From NCBI GenBank assembly GCA_029552245.1, contig JAKPDW010000085.1, forward strand, positions 1-37,992: DNA of 37,992 bases, given 5' to 3'. Below, piece by piece: positions 8,635 to 16,153 of the stretch. Numbering within the stretch: the first letter of the stretch is position 1; every line of letters starts with the position of its first letter. The notes under the pieces are model-generated. The model saw only the letters and a list, made by a program, of their open reading frames with translations, was not told where the DNA came from and made no database searches. The DNA comes from Deltaproteobacteria bacterium. Its GTDB lineage: Bacteria > Desulfobacterota > Desulfomonilia > UBA1062. The position numbers were made by a program, and so were the translations under genes.

Positions 8635-8985
8635 GTGGGCCTGGTGGAAGGCATCGTGACGGGGATCAGGCAGGAGGCCCTCTCGGCGGCCATACGGCTC
8701 ATCGCAGACAGACGCCTCAGGGGCTACGGCTCCCTGGGGGACGTACACGTAGACGTCAAGCGGAGATCGCTCGCGGTCAGCGTGATCCTTGATGGCGAGA
8801 CCGAGCCCATCACCCTTGCGGCCGAGCGCTACGAGATCGTGTGCAGGGAGGGTTCGCACGGGATCATCGTGCACGGCGTGACCGCCTCCAGGAAATGGGT
8901 CGAGAACCTGGCGCGCACTTTCCTCGAAGGCAGGTTCATCGCCCTGCCGGAGGCCGCCGCGAAGGCCCTCAAGTGCCTCGCATGA
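8635..8985 (+). CDS. Unrecognised 116-residue conserved-looking protein
   Basis: I do not recognise this family. It is a soluble protein without a signal peptide or membrane helix, starting at GTG with a GAGAGG ribosome site eight bases upstream. The predicted layout is an N-terminal helix (about residues 5-28, GIRQEALSAAIRLIADRRL) and several strands (VHVDVKRRSLAVSVIL, then EPITLAAERYEIVCREG, then GIIVHGVTA). A C-terminal helix follows (RKWVENLARTFLEG). A short strand-rich body flanked by helices suggests a compact lipid- or ligand-handling fold, but that is a guess. Its tight link to galE (12-base gap) suggests cotranslation. The coding pattern and ribosome site make it a real gene. Confidence 0.75.
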   Translation: MGLVEGIVTGIRQEALSAAIRLIADRRLRGYGSLGDVHVDVKRRSLAVSVILDGETEPITLAAERYEIVCREGSHGIIVHGVTASRKWVENLARTFLEGRFIALPEAAAKALKCLA

Positions 8986-8993
8986 GGCCGCCC

Positions 8994-9022
8994 TTGCACA
9001 ACATGCCTGTTTTTCGTAGGAT
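8994..9022 (+). promoter_or_regulatory. Promoter candidate for metF
   Basis: TTGCAC (8994-8999) and TAGGAT (9017-9022) are 17 bases apart, about 40 bases before the metF start. The matches are three and four of six. It would let metF be expressed apart from the galE run. Confidence 0.35.
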
Positions 9023-9062
9023 GTGAACCCTATGGCATCCGTCGTCGGAGGTTTCGGTCTAT

Positions 9063-9944
9063 ATGTTGATCCGTGACATTCTCAAGGCGTCCACCCCCAC
9101 CTTCAGCTTCGAGTTCTTCCCGCCCAAGACCGATGCAGGCTGGGAGCACCTCTTCCACACCATCGCGGATCTCATGCCCTTGAGGCCCTCATGGGTGAGC
9201 GTCACCTACGGGGCCGGGGGCTCTACGAGGGAGAACACCCACCGCCTCGTGGTACGCCTGAACAGCCAGACCGACCTCACCGTGGTCTCTCACCTGACCT
9301 GCGTCGAGTCCACGGACAAGGACATCATGGCCATCCTCGAGCGCTACCATGCAAGCGGCATCGAGAACATCCTCGCCTTGAGGGGGGACCCTCCCGCGGG
9401 CCACGCCCGGTGGGACCCCGCGCCTGGCGGGTTCGCACACGCGATCGACCTGGTGGGCTTCATCAAGAGGCGCTTCCCCGGCATGTGCGTGGGGGTGGCC
9501 GGGTTCCCCGAGGGGCATCCCGAGACGCCGAACAGGCTCAGGGAGATAGCCTACCTCAAGGCCAAGGTCGATGCCGGGGCAGACTACATCATCACCCAGC
9601 TCTTCTTCGACAACAGGGACTTCTATGACTTCTGCGAGAGGTGCGAGCTTGCGGGCATCCACGTGCCCATCGTGGCGGGCGTCATGCCCATCGTGAGCGT
9701 GAGCTCCATGGAGCGCATGGCCGAACTGGCGGCCCACGCGAGGTTCCCGGCCCCGCTTTTGCGCGCGGTGTACTCGGCCCCGTCGCCTGAAGCGGTGGAA
9801 CACGCGGGAGTGACGTGGGCCATCGACCAGGTGAGGGACCTCGTCTCCCACGGCGTCAAGGGCGTGCACTTCTATACCCTCAACAACGCCCGCGCCACGC
9901 TGAGGATCTACAAGGAACTGGGCCTCGGCCCCAAAAGCCCCTGA
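9063..9944 (+). CDS. metF: Methylenetetrahydrofolate reductase
   Basis: This 293-residue TIM-barrel flavoenzyme reduces 5,10-methylenetetrahydrofolate to 5-methyltetrahydrofolate, feeding methionine synthesis or, in acetogenic and sulfate-reducing lineages, the Wood-Ljungdahl methyl branch. Signatures are FSFEFFPPKTDAGW (with the catalytic glutamate), SVTYGAGGSTRENT, HLTCV, ILALRGDPP, ADYIITQLFFDN, and the late HFYTLN motif. Length equals that of bacterial MetF, with no eukaryotic regulatory tail. A GGAGG site lies upstream. There is no neighbouring zinc-finger MetV or methyltransferase gene here, so which pathway it serves is open. Confidence 0.95.
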   Translation: MLIRDILKASTPTFSFEFFPPKTDAGWEHLFHTIADLMPLRPSWVSVTYGAGGSTRENTHRLVVRLNSQTDLTVVSHLTCVESTDKDIMAILERYHASGIENILALRGDPPAGHARWDPAPGGFAHAIDLVGFIKRRFPGMCVGVAGFPEGHPETPNRLREIAYLKAKVDAGADYIITQLFFDNRDFYDFCERCELAGIHVPIVAGVMPIVSVSSMERMAELAAHARFPAPLLRAVYSAPSPEAVEHAGVTWAIDQVRDLVSHGVKGVHFYTLNNARATLRIYKELGLGPKSP

Positions 9945-9994
9945 TCCTCGCGACGAGCTTCCCCCGCCTGCAGGAGACGCCCCTCTTTTCCGTC

Positions 9995-10023
9995 TTGATT
10001 CGGGGGATGGGAGAGGGTAGTAT
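9995..10023 (+). promoter_or_regulatory. Promoter candidate for the chalcone-isomerase-like gene
   Basis: TTGATT (9995-10000) and TAGTAT (10018-10023) are separated by 17 bases, each with four of six consensus matches. The start codon is about 57 bases downstream, and a terminator follows the gene, so it looks like a single-gene unit. Confidence 0.45.
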
Positions 10024-10079
10024 CGTTCGGGTGACATCCTTCAACTTTCTTCACACCATAACATAGAGAGGAGGGTACT

Positions 10080-10643
10080 ATGGTTCTCAAGAGAGCAGGT
10101 TTTCTCGCTGTGGCCCTTGTCTTCCTGGCGACATCGGCGTTCGCGGTCGACATCGTGGGTGTCGACATGCCCGACACCCTCAAGGCAGGGGATACCAGCC
10201 TTGTCCTCAACGGCGGTGGGAAGAGGACCAAGTTCGGGATGAAGGTCTACGTGGCGGCCCTCTACCTCAAGCAGAAGAGCGCTGATGCCAACGCCATCAT
10301 CAACGCCGACGAGCCCATGGCCATCAGGCTCCAGATAACGTCCGGCCTCGTGACCCCCGACAAGATGAAGGCGGCCATCGACGAAGGGTTCGAGAAGTCC
10401 ACGGGCGGCAACGTGGCCCCGCTGAAGGCGAAGATCGACGCCTTCACCGCGTGCTTCAGGGGCCTCGCCAAGGACGACGTCTACGACTTCGTCTACCAGC
10501 CCGGCAAGGGCATCGAGATCATGAAGGCCGGCAAGCTCGTCTCGGTCATCCATGGCCTCGACTTCAAGAAGGCGCTCTTCGGCATCTGGCTGGGCAAGGA
10601 GCCCGCTCAGGACTCCCTCAAGGAGAACATGCTGGGCAAGTGA
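10080..10643 (+). CDS. Secreted chalcone isomerase-like protein
   Basis: This 187-residue protein of the bacterial chalcone-isomerase-like family (Chalcone_3 type) has a signal peptide ending near SAFA (about residue 22). It includes VGVDMPDTLKAGDTSLVLNGGGKRTKFGMKVYVAALYL, cut here by family-typical turns, and a C-terminal GIWLGKEPAQDSLKENMLGK-like ending. Bacterial members keep the open-faced sandwich fold but usually lack flavonoid isomerase residues, and their role in the periplasm is not established. A strong GAGAGGAGG ribosome site precedes the ATG. It has its own promoter candidate and downstream terminator, consistent with independent expression. Confidence 0.88.
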   Translation: MVLKRAGFLAVALVFLATSAFAVDIVGVDMPDTLKAGDTSLVLNGGGKRTKFGMKVYVAALYLKQKSADANAIINADEPMAIRLQITSGLVTPDKMKAAIDEGFEKSTGGNVAPLKAKIDAFTACFRGLAKDDVYDFVYQPGKGIEIMKAGKLVSVIHGLDFKKALFGIWLGKEPAQDSLKENMLGK

Positions 10644-10661
10644 TGCCTGACGACAACGTCC

Positions 10662-10696
10662 GGGCCCGCCCCACAAAAGGGAGCGGGCCCTTCCTT
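10662..10696 (+). terminator. Rho-independent terminator candidate
   Basis: GGGCCCGC (10662-10669) pairs perfectly with GCGGGCCC (10683-10690), followed by TTCCTT. It lies 19 bases after the chalcone-isomerase-like stop codon. The T tract is short for a classical terminator. Confidence 0.6.
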
Positions 10697-10734
10697 ACCC
10701 CCCTCCCCCCGACCTGCACCCAGACCTCGAAGCG

Positions 10735-11805
10735 ATGAAACACGTCCTCAGAAGGTGGCTCAGGCGCTACTTCTCGGACCCCCAGGTCCTGATCCTGATC
10801 CTGATCCTCGTCGCAGGCTTCGTCGTCTTCTCCCTGTTCTCGAGGATGCTCGCACCGGTGCTCGTGGCCGTCGTGCTCTCCGTCCTCCTGGACAGCCTCA
10901 TCACCTGGCTCATGCGCTTCAACGTCAGGAGGGAGACCCTCGTGTACCTGGTCTTCCTCCTGTTCGTGTTCGTGTTCGTGGATCTCCTCCTCATCGTGCT
11001 GCCGCTCGTCTGGAGACAGGTGTCCGAACTCATCAGGGACCTGCCGGGCATGGTCTCGACGATCAAGGCCACGGTGTCGACCCTGCCCCAGAAATACCCG
11101 GGGGTGATCACCGAGGAGACGGTCGACAGGGCGCTCGCGATCCTGAGCGAGGAGATCGAAGGGATAGGCGGCGGCATCGTGAAGCTGTCGGTCGTCTCGG
11201 CCAAGGGCGTGGTGGAGATCGTCGTCTACCTCGTGCTCGTGCCGTTCTTGGTCTTCTTCATGCTCAAGGACAAGAAGCTCATCCTGGACTGGCTGTCCGG
11301 CTTCATACCGGAGGAACGCGGCCTGGCCGTACTCGTGTGGGACGAGGTCTACGACCAGTTCTTCAACTACCTCAGGGGCAAGGTCCTCGAGATCATGTTC
11401 GTGTGGGCGATCAATTACGCGGCCTTCGCCGCGCTGGGCCTCAAGTACTCGGTCATCCTCTCGATGCTCGTGGGTTTGGCCGTGCTGGTGCCCTACATCG
11501 GCGCGGCGGTCATGTTCGTGCCCGTCGTCCTCGTGGCCTTCTTCCAGTGGGGCTTGGGCGCGCACACGACGTGGACGGTGATCGCGTACCTCGCGCTCCA
11601 CGCCCTCGACGGGAACCTCGTCGCACCCCTGCTCCTGTCGCGGGTGGTGAGGATCCACCCCGTCGCGATCATCGTGGCGATCCTCGTCTGCGGCGGCCTG
11701 TGGGGCTTCTGGGGCCTGGTGTTCGCCATCCCGCTCGCCACCCTCATGCATGCGGTCCTGAGGGCATGGAAGGGGACCGCCGAGGCGACGGCGGAACAGG
11801 CGTGA
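10735..11805 (+). CDS. AI-2E family (PerM-like) membrane transporter
   Basis: This is a 356-residue inner-membrane protein of the AI-2E transporter/PerM family. Members include the autoinducer-2 exporter TqsA and Na+/H+ antiporters, so the substrate cannot be assigned. About eight membrane segments are visible. Two hydrophobic N-terminal pairs (residues about 18-50 and 65-95) are followed by a soluble stretch with SEEIEGIGGGIVKLS. The C-terminal membrane core has ILSMLVGLAVLVPYIGAAVMFVPV and ends with WGFWGLVFAIPLATLMHAVLRAW. The conserved VPYIG motif and PLAT ending are typical. It begins 39 bases after the terminator of the previous gene. Confidence 0.92.
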   Translation: MKHVLRRWLRRYFSDPQVLILILILVAGFVVFSLFSRMLAPVLVAVVLSVLLDSLITWLMRFNVRRETLVYLVFLLFVFVFVDLLLIVLPLVWRQVSELIRDLPGMVSTIKATVSTLPQKYPGVITEETVDRALAILSEEIEGIGGGIVKLSVVSAKGVVEIVVYLVLVPFLVFFMLKDKKLILDWLSGFIPEERGLAVLVWDEVYDQFFNYLRGKVLEIMFVWAINYAAFAALGLKYSVILSMLVGLAVLVPYIGAAVMFVPVVLVAFFQWGLGAHTTWTVIAYLALHALDGNLVAPLLLSRVVRIHPVAIIVAILVCGGLWGFWGLVFAIPLATLMHAVLRAWKGTAEATAEQA

Positions 11806-12230
11806 GCCGCTCCGGCAGCGTTTCGCCGCCTGGGTGCACGCCTGGATGGAGGCAGGTGCCTCTCCGCCCGGCAGGGGGGAACCACGGCCCTTGCATCTGG
11901 ACGAACAGAGCCCGAAGTGGTTTCGCCGTCACAGAGCGCAAGGATCGGGTGTCGCCAAGGGGACCGGCCGCCCGTCGACCTTGCAGCGCAGGGCTTTCGG
12001 GGTGACCACCCTCGGGGACCACCGCGTGGCATCGGGGCGCCCCCCGAGCCTGCCGCTTTCTCGGCCGCGAACCCGGGTGGGCATCTCGGCACGCCTCTGC
12101 GGTGGCCTACGGATTCCGGGTAGGTGCCGCACAGCACGGTCCTTCATGAAAACGCCCCTGTTACCGATACGGGATGTATGAACATGGTGTTGGGATACCC
12201 TCGTCAACGTACCGACGCCGAGAGGCCGGG
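11806..12230. other. Gene-free spacer before the HD-GYP gene
   Basis: About 425 bases without a convincing gene. A 14-base inverted repeat, GAGGCA, two bases, TGCCTC, lies at 11849-11862. The 14-base word GAGAGGCACCTGCC overlapping it on the minus strand also occurs at 3816-3829 in another spacer. The end of the spacer is AT-richer and may hold the promoter of the response regulator. Confidence 0.4.
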
Positions 12231-13766
12231 ATGCGCATCGAACCGAGTCGTCCAGACATGACCGCCGGGACGAACCGAGCCGTGGACATCCCCTTCGGAC
12301 TCAGGATCCTCGTCGCGGACGCGAGCCTGGTGCTCAGGAGCGTCCTGTCGTGGTCGCTCGAGCGCCACGGCGCGAGGATATGGCACGCCGAGAGCTCGAG
12401 CCAGGCCCTCGACAAGATCGGCGCCATGGACTTCGACTACGTGATCGCGGACGCGGAGCTGCCCGACTCGGGCGGGACAGAGCTCTGCAGGGCGATCAAG
12501 TCCGACCGGAGGACCCAGCATATCCCGGTGATCATCCTCGACTCGCGCGACTCTGAGGATGTCCAGAAGGCCGCCTACCAGGCGGGCGCCAGCGCCTGCA
12601 TCTCCAAGAACCAGACCAAGAACGGGATACTGGAAGACCTCCTGCACACCATGAAGCAGACGGCGATCAAGCACAACCGCCTCGTGCTCGTGGTCGACGA
12701 CTCCTTGACGGTGCGGTCTCTCGTGAGCAAGGGCCTCAAGGAAGCGGGCTTCAGGGTTGTCGAGGCCGAAAACGGCAGGGCCGCCCTCGACGTCCTCAGG
12801 GATGTGAAGCCGGACATCATCCTGAGCGACATCGACATGCCGGAGATGAACGGCGAGGGCTTCTGCAGGGCGGTTCACGAGGACCCCGTCTACGCCTCCA
12901 TCCCGTTCGTGGTCATGAGCACCCACAGCGAGCGCCTGGTCATGAGGCGGATGCTCCAGATAGGCGCTGACGCGTACCTCGTCAAGCCCTTCAACGTCGA
13001 GCAGCTCGTCATCACGCTGGAGAAACTCCTCTCCGACCAGCTGTTGCTCCTCCAGAAGGAGAAGGAGCGGCTCGAGTCAGAGCAGAAGCTCATGGTGGCG
13101 AGCATCACGAGTCTGTGCGCCGCCCTGGAGGCTCGTGACTCCTACACGAGGGGGCACTCGGAGGCGGTCAGCACCTTCGCATCGAGGATCGCCCGGGAGA
13201 TGGGCCTCTCCGAGGAGGAGGTGGAACTGGTGAGGCTCGGGGGCAGGCTCCACGACATCGGCAAGATAGGCGTCCCGGATCATATCCTGCTGAAACCGGG
13301 CAGGCTCTCGGAGGAAGAGTTCTCCATCATCAAGAAGCACCCGGTGATAGGGGGTGAAATACTCAGGCCGGTACCATCGCTGGCGGCCGTCCTGCCGATC
13401 GTCATCCACCACCACGAACGCCTCGACGGGAAAGGGTACCCGGAAGGGTTGCACGGTTCCTCGATCCCCCTGTGGGCCCGGATCACGGCCGTCTGCGACA
13501 CCTTCCACGCGCTCACGAGCGACAGGCCCTACCGCAACGGCATGCCGAAAGACAAGGCCGTCGAGATCATCCAGCAGGTCAAGGGCACCCAACTCTGCCC
13601 CGACTGCGTGGACGCCTTCATCAAGACGTGCATCTGGGAGGCCGGCGTCCCCGGCACCCAGGCCGACGAACCCGAGGACGACCAACGGGAAGGGTCCAAT
13701 ACCCACCGGTTCTCCCATCACCCTCCCCGGGTGACCGAAACAGGCCATACCACGGAGCACGCCTGA
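12231..13766 (+). CDS. Response regulator with two REC domains and an HD-GYP domain
   Basis: This 511-residue protein probably hydrolyses cyclic di-GMP under control of phosphorelay input. The first receiver (about residues 24-140) has phosphoacceptor Asp74 in VIADAELPD. The second (about 148-265) has DD at its start, Asp200 in SDIDMPEMNG, a serine/threonine switch and the KPF lysine. A coiled-coil linker (LLLLQKEKERLESEQKL) leads to HD-GYP, with His341-Asp342 in LHDIGKIG, the HHH cluster, and Gly402-Tyr403-Pro404. All catalytic motifs look intact. The start at 12231 has GAGAGG upstream; an in-frame ATG at 12174 lacks one. No histidine kinase is encoded beside it, so the partner is unknown. 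Confidence 0.93.
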   Translation: MRIEPSRPDMTAGTNRAVDIPFGLRILVADASLVLRSVLSWSLERHGARIWHAESSSQALDKIGAMDFDYVIADAELPDSGGTELCRAIKSDRRTQHIPVIILDSRDSEDVQKAAYQAGASACISKNQTKNGILEDLLHTMKQTAIKHNRLVLVVDDSLTVRSLVSKGLKEAGFRVVEAENGRAALDVLRDVKPDIILSDIDMPEMNGEGFCRAVHEDPVYASIPFVVMSTHSERLVMRRMLQIGADAYLVKPFNVEQLVITLEKLLSDQLLLLQKEKERLESEQKLMVASITSLCAALEARDSYTRGHSEAVSTFASRIAREMGLSEEEVELVRLGGRLHDIGKIGVPDHILLKPGRLSEEEFSIIKKHPVIGGEILRPVPSLAAVLPIVIHHHERLDGKGYPEGLHGSSIPLWARITAVCDTFHALTSDRPYRNGMPKDKAVEIIQQVKGTQLCPDCVDAFIKTCIWEAGVPGTQADEPEDDQREGSNTHRFSHHPPRVTETGHTTEHA

Positions 13767-13789
13767 GGCCTGAACCCTCAAGAATCGCA

Positions 13790-13818
13790 TTGCATTCGGC
13801 CGATGTTTTGTTTATCTT
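13790..13818 (+). promoter_or_regulatory. Promoter candidate for the aminotransferase operon
   Basis: TTGCAT (13790-13795) and TATCTT (13813-13818) are 17 bases apart in the only AT-rich patch between the response regulator and the aminotransferase. Matches are three and four of six. Confidence 0.35.
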
Positions 13819-13879
13819 CCCAGCAAACGAGGGACGTGCGGGACGCCCGCACAGGCCTCAAGGAGCGTGGCAGGATACC

Positions 13880-15211
13880 ATGAGAAGGAACATCGTTCAC
13901 GAGGGTGCCGAGCAGCTCACCTACGAGATCAGGCAGATCGTGGCCGTGGCCGAGGATCTCCAGCGTCTCGGCGTCGAGATCACCTGGGAGAACATCGGCG
14001 ATCCCATAGCGAAGGGCGAGAAACTCCCCACCTGGATGAAAGAGATCATCGTCTCTCTCGTCCACGACGACAGGACCTACGGGTACGTCGCCACCCAGGG
14101 CGTCGCCCACGCGAGGCAGTTCCTGGCCGACATGGTGAACAAAAGGGGTGGTTACCAGGTCACCAAGGACGACATCATCTTCTTCGACGGCATCGGCGAC
14201 GCCATCGCGAAGATATTCGGTTACCTCAAGCGCGAGGCCAGGGTGATCGGGCCGTCACCGGCCTACTCCACCCACTCTTCCGCAGAGGCGGCGCACTCTG
14301 GCTACGACCACCTCACCTACGAGCTCGACCCGACCAACAACTGGATGCCCGACCTCGACGACCTCGAAAAGAAGATCAAGTACAACGACTCCATAGCGGG
14401 CATCCTCATCATCAACCCGGACAACCCCACGGGCGCCGTCTACCCGCGCGACCTGTTGGTCGAGATGGTCAACATCGCCAGGCGATACAAGGTCTTCATG
14501 ATCTGCGACGAGACCTACATGAGGCTCGTCTACGGCGGCGTGGAGACGGCCCACCTGAGCGAGGTCATCAAGGACGTGCCCGGCATCGCGCTCAGGGGCA
14601 TATCCAAGGAATACCCATGGCCCGGCGCTCGCTGCGGCTGGATAGAGGTCTTCAACCAGGACAAGCTCAACTTCAAGCGCTACATCAAGAGCCTCGTGAA
14701 CGCGAAGATGCTCGAGGTCTGTTCCACGAGCCTTCCCCAGTACTCCATCCTCCTCATCATGTCCGACCCGCGGTACGAGGAACACCTGGCATCGAGGCGC
14801 GCCATGTACGAGAAGAGGGCGCAGGAGGCCTACGAGATCTTCTCGAAGGTGGAGGGCATCCACGTGAACAAGCCGCAGGGAGCCTTCTACCTGTCGGTCG
14901 TGTTCGAGGACGGCGTGCTCAACAACAGGCAGACGCTGCCCATCGACAATCCCCGGGCCCTCGAGTACGTCGAGAACAAGGTCAGGGGCGTGGAGGTGGA
15001 CAAGCGCTTCGTGTACTACCTCCTCGGCTCGAAGGGCATCTGCGTCGTGCCGCTTACCGGCTTCTGCTGTTCGCGCAAGGGTTTCAGGATCACCCTGCTC
15101 GAGTGCGACGACGAAAAACGCAGGTGGACGTTCACGACCATAGCCGAGGCCATCAGGGACTACATCGCCTCGACCGCCCAGGGCTCCATCCAGTCGAGCA
15201 CGGCCTTGTGA
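13880..15211 (+). CDS. PLP-dependent aminotransferase, class I/II
   Basis: This 443-residue fold-type I aminotransferase resembles the aspartate/alanine aminotransferase group. The PLP lysine is Lys243 in GISKEYPWPGARCGW. Other landmarks are ILIINPDNPTGAVYP with the PLP-ring asparagine, MICDETYMRLVYGG with the PLP aspartate and tyrosine, and a C-terminal RITLLE holding the substrate-carboxylate arginine. The SKEYPWPGAR signature differs from the usual SKxYxxxGxR, marking a subgroup whose substrate I cannot name. It starts a run of four plus-strand genes (hydrolase, ygiQ, darP). No clear ribosome site other than GGAT is seen before the ATG. Confidence 0.9.
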   Translation: MRRNIVHEGAEQLTYEIRQIVAVAEDLQRLGVEITWENIGDPIAKGEKLPTWMKEIIVSLVHDDRTYGYVATQGVAHARQFLADMVNKRGGYQVTKDDIIFFDGIGDAIAKIFGYLKREARVIGPSPAYSTHSSAEAAHSGYDHLTYELDPTNNWMPDLDDLEKKIKYNDSIAGILIINPDNPTGAVYPRDLLVEMVNIARRYKVFMICDETYMRLVYGGVETAHLSEVIKDVPGIALRGISKEYPWPGARCGWIEVFNQDKLNFKRYIKSLVNAKMLEVCSTSLPQYSILLIMSDPRYEEHLASRRAMYEKRAQEAYEIFSKVEGIHVNKPQGAFYLSVVFEDGVLNNRQTLPIDNPRALEYVENKVRGVEVDKRFVYYLLGSKGICVVPLTGFCCSRKGFRITLLECDDEKRRWTFTTIAEAIRDYIASTAQGSIQSSTAL

Positions 15212-15258
15212 ACACGGCCGGGCGGGGATGTCTCGGTGGGCGGACGGACCCCGGGGGC

Positions 15259-16119
15259 ATGGTGAGCGAGGCGGTCACGTTCATCTCGAGGTCGGAGGTC
15301 ATCAGAGGCACCCTCGTCGTTCCCCGGAGCTCCAGGCCGTGTCCCGCCCTCATCCTCTGCCACGGCGCCCTCGATTTCAAGGAGAGCTTCGACGAGCTCG
15401 CCCAGTTCCTCGCATCACGGGGCGTGGCCTCGCTCGCGATCGACATGCACGGCCACGGTGCGAGCGGCGGCCCCCGATACCACGTCGATATCGGCGACTG
15501 GGTCGAGGACGTCAGGCAGGGGGTCACGTACCTCGAGTCCCTCCCCCGGATCAAGAAGGGCGCCGTCGGCGCGCTCGGCTTCTCCTCTGGGGGGACGGCC
15601 GTCCTCGAGGCGGCGGTCCTGGACGAACGGATCTCCTGCCTCGTCACCCTGGGGGCGACCGTGTGCACCTCCCTGGGGTTCCTCGACGCGGTGGCGGTAA
15701 GGGCACTCGGTGTCATCGGCACCCTGGCGGGCCTCCTCACCGGGAAAGGGCTGAGGCTCGACATGCAAAGCGAGTTCGCGAAGGTCCCCGCCACCGTGGA
15801 CAGCGCCTTCAACAGGAGGTGGCGGGAAGACCCGAGGGTGATCGCCATGTGGTCGGATGTGCCCTTCCCCGGGATCGTGAGCGCCTTCGTGGTGGACACC
15901 CTCTCGAGGGTCGGCCGCATCCGCGCGCCCACCCTCGTCATCCACGGCGAGGAAGACCGGGTCGACCCCCCGACGTCGGCCCTCAAGCTCATGGCGGCCC
16001 TTCGCTGCCCCAAGGAACTCTTCCTGGTGCCCAAGAGCGGCCACATGGTCCACCGAGACGCCCTCAGGCATGAGGTCTTCGAGCGCGTGTGCCTGTGGGC
16101 GAGGGCGCACCCCGTTTGA
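15259..16119 (+). CDS. Alpha/beta hydrolase (serine aminopeptidase/acyl-hydrolase type)
   Basis: This is a 286-residue alpha/beta-hydrolase with a complete catalytic triad. Ser109 sits in the GFSSGG nucleophile elbow, Asp233 in HGEEDRVDPP, and His262 in SGHMVHRD. The oxyanion-region motif LCHGALDFKESFDELAQFL and DMHGHGASGG are typical of the S33/monoglyceride-lipase-like group. The substrate is not predictable. The ATG at 15259 has a purine-rich GGGGG just upstream. A GTG at 15208 overlaps the aminotransferase stop codon (GTGA), is in frame and would add 17 residues; it lacks a ribosome site. ygiQ begins 34 bases downstream. Confidence 0.88.
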   Translation: MVSEAVTFISRSEVIRGTLVVPRSSRPCPALILCHGALDFKESFDELAQFLASRGVASLAIDMHGHGASGGPRYHVDIGDWVEDVRQGVTYLESLPRIKKGAVGALGFSSGGTAVLEAAVLDERISCLVTLGATVCTSLGFLDAVAVRALGVIGTLAGLLTGKGLRLDMQSEFAKVPATVDSAFNRRWREDPRVIAMWSDVPFPGIVSAFVVDTLSRVGRIRAPTLVIHGEEDRVDPPTSALKLMAALRCPKELFLVPKSGHMVHRDALRHEVFERVCLWARAHPV

Positions 16120-16153
16120 GAAGGCGCGGAAGCTGTGCTATGCTCGAGGGGCC

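Noticed and set aside
15208-15258. GTG overlapping the aminotransferase stop as start of the hydrolase
   Set aside because: No ribosome site precedes it and the added residues (VNTAGRGCLGG) do not look like part of the hydrolase fold; it is kept only as an alternative.
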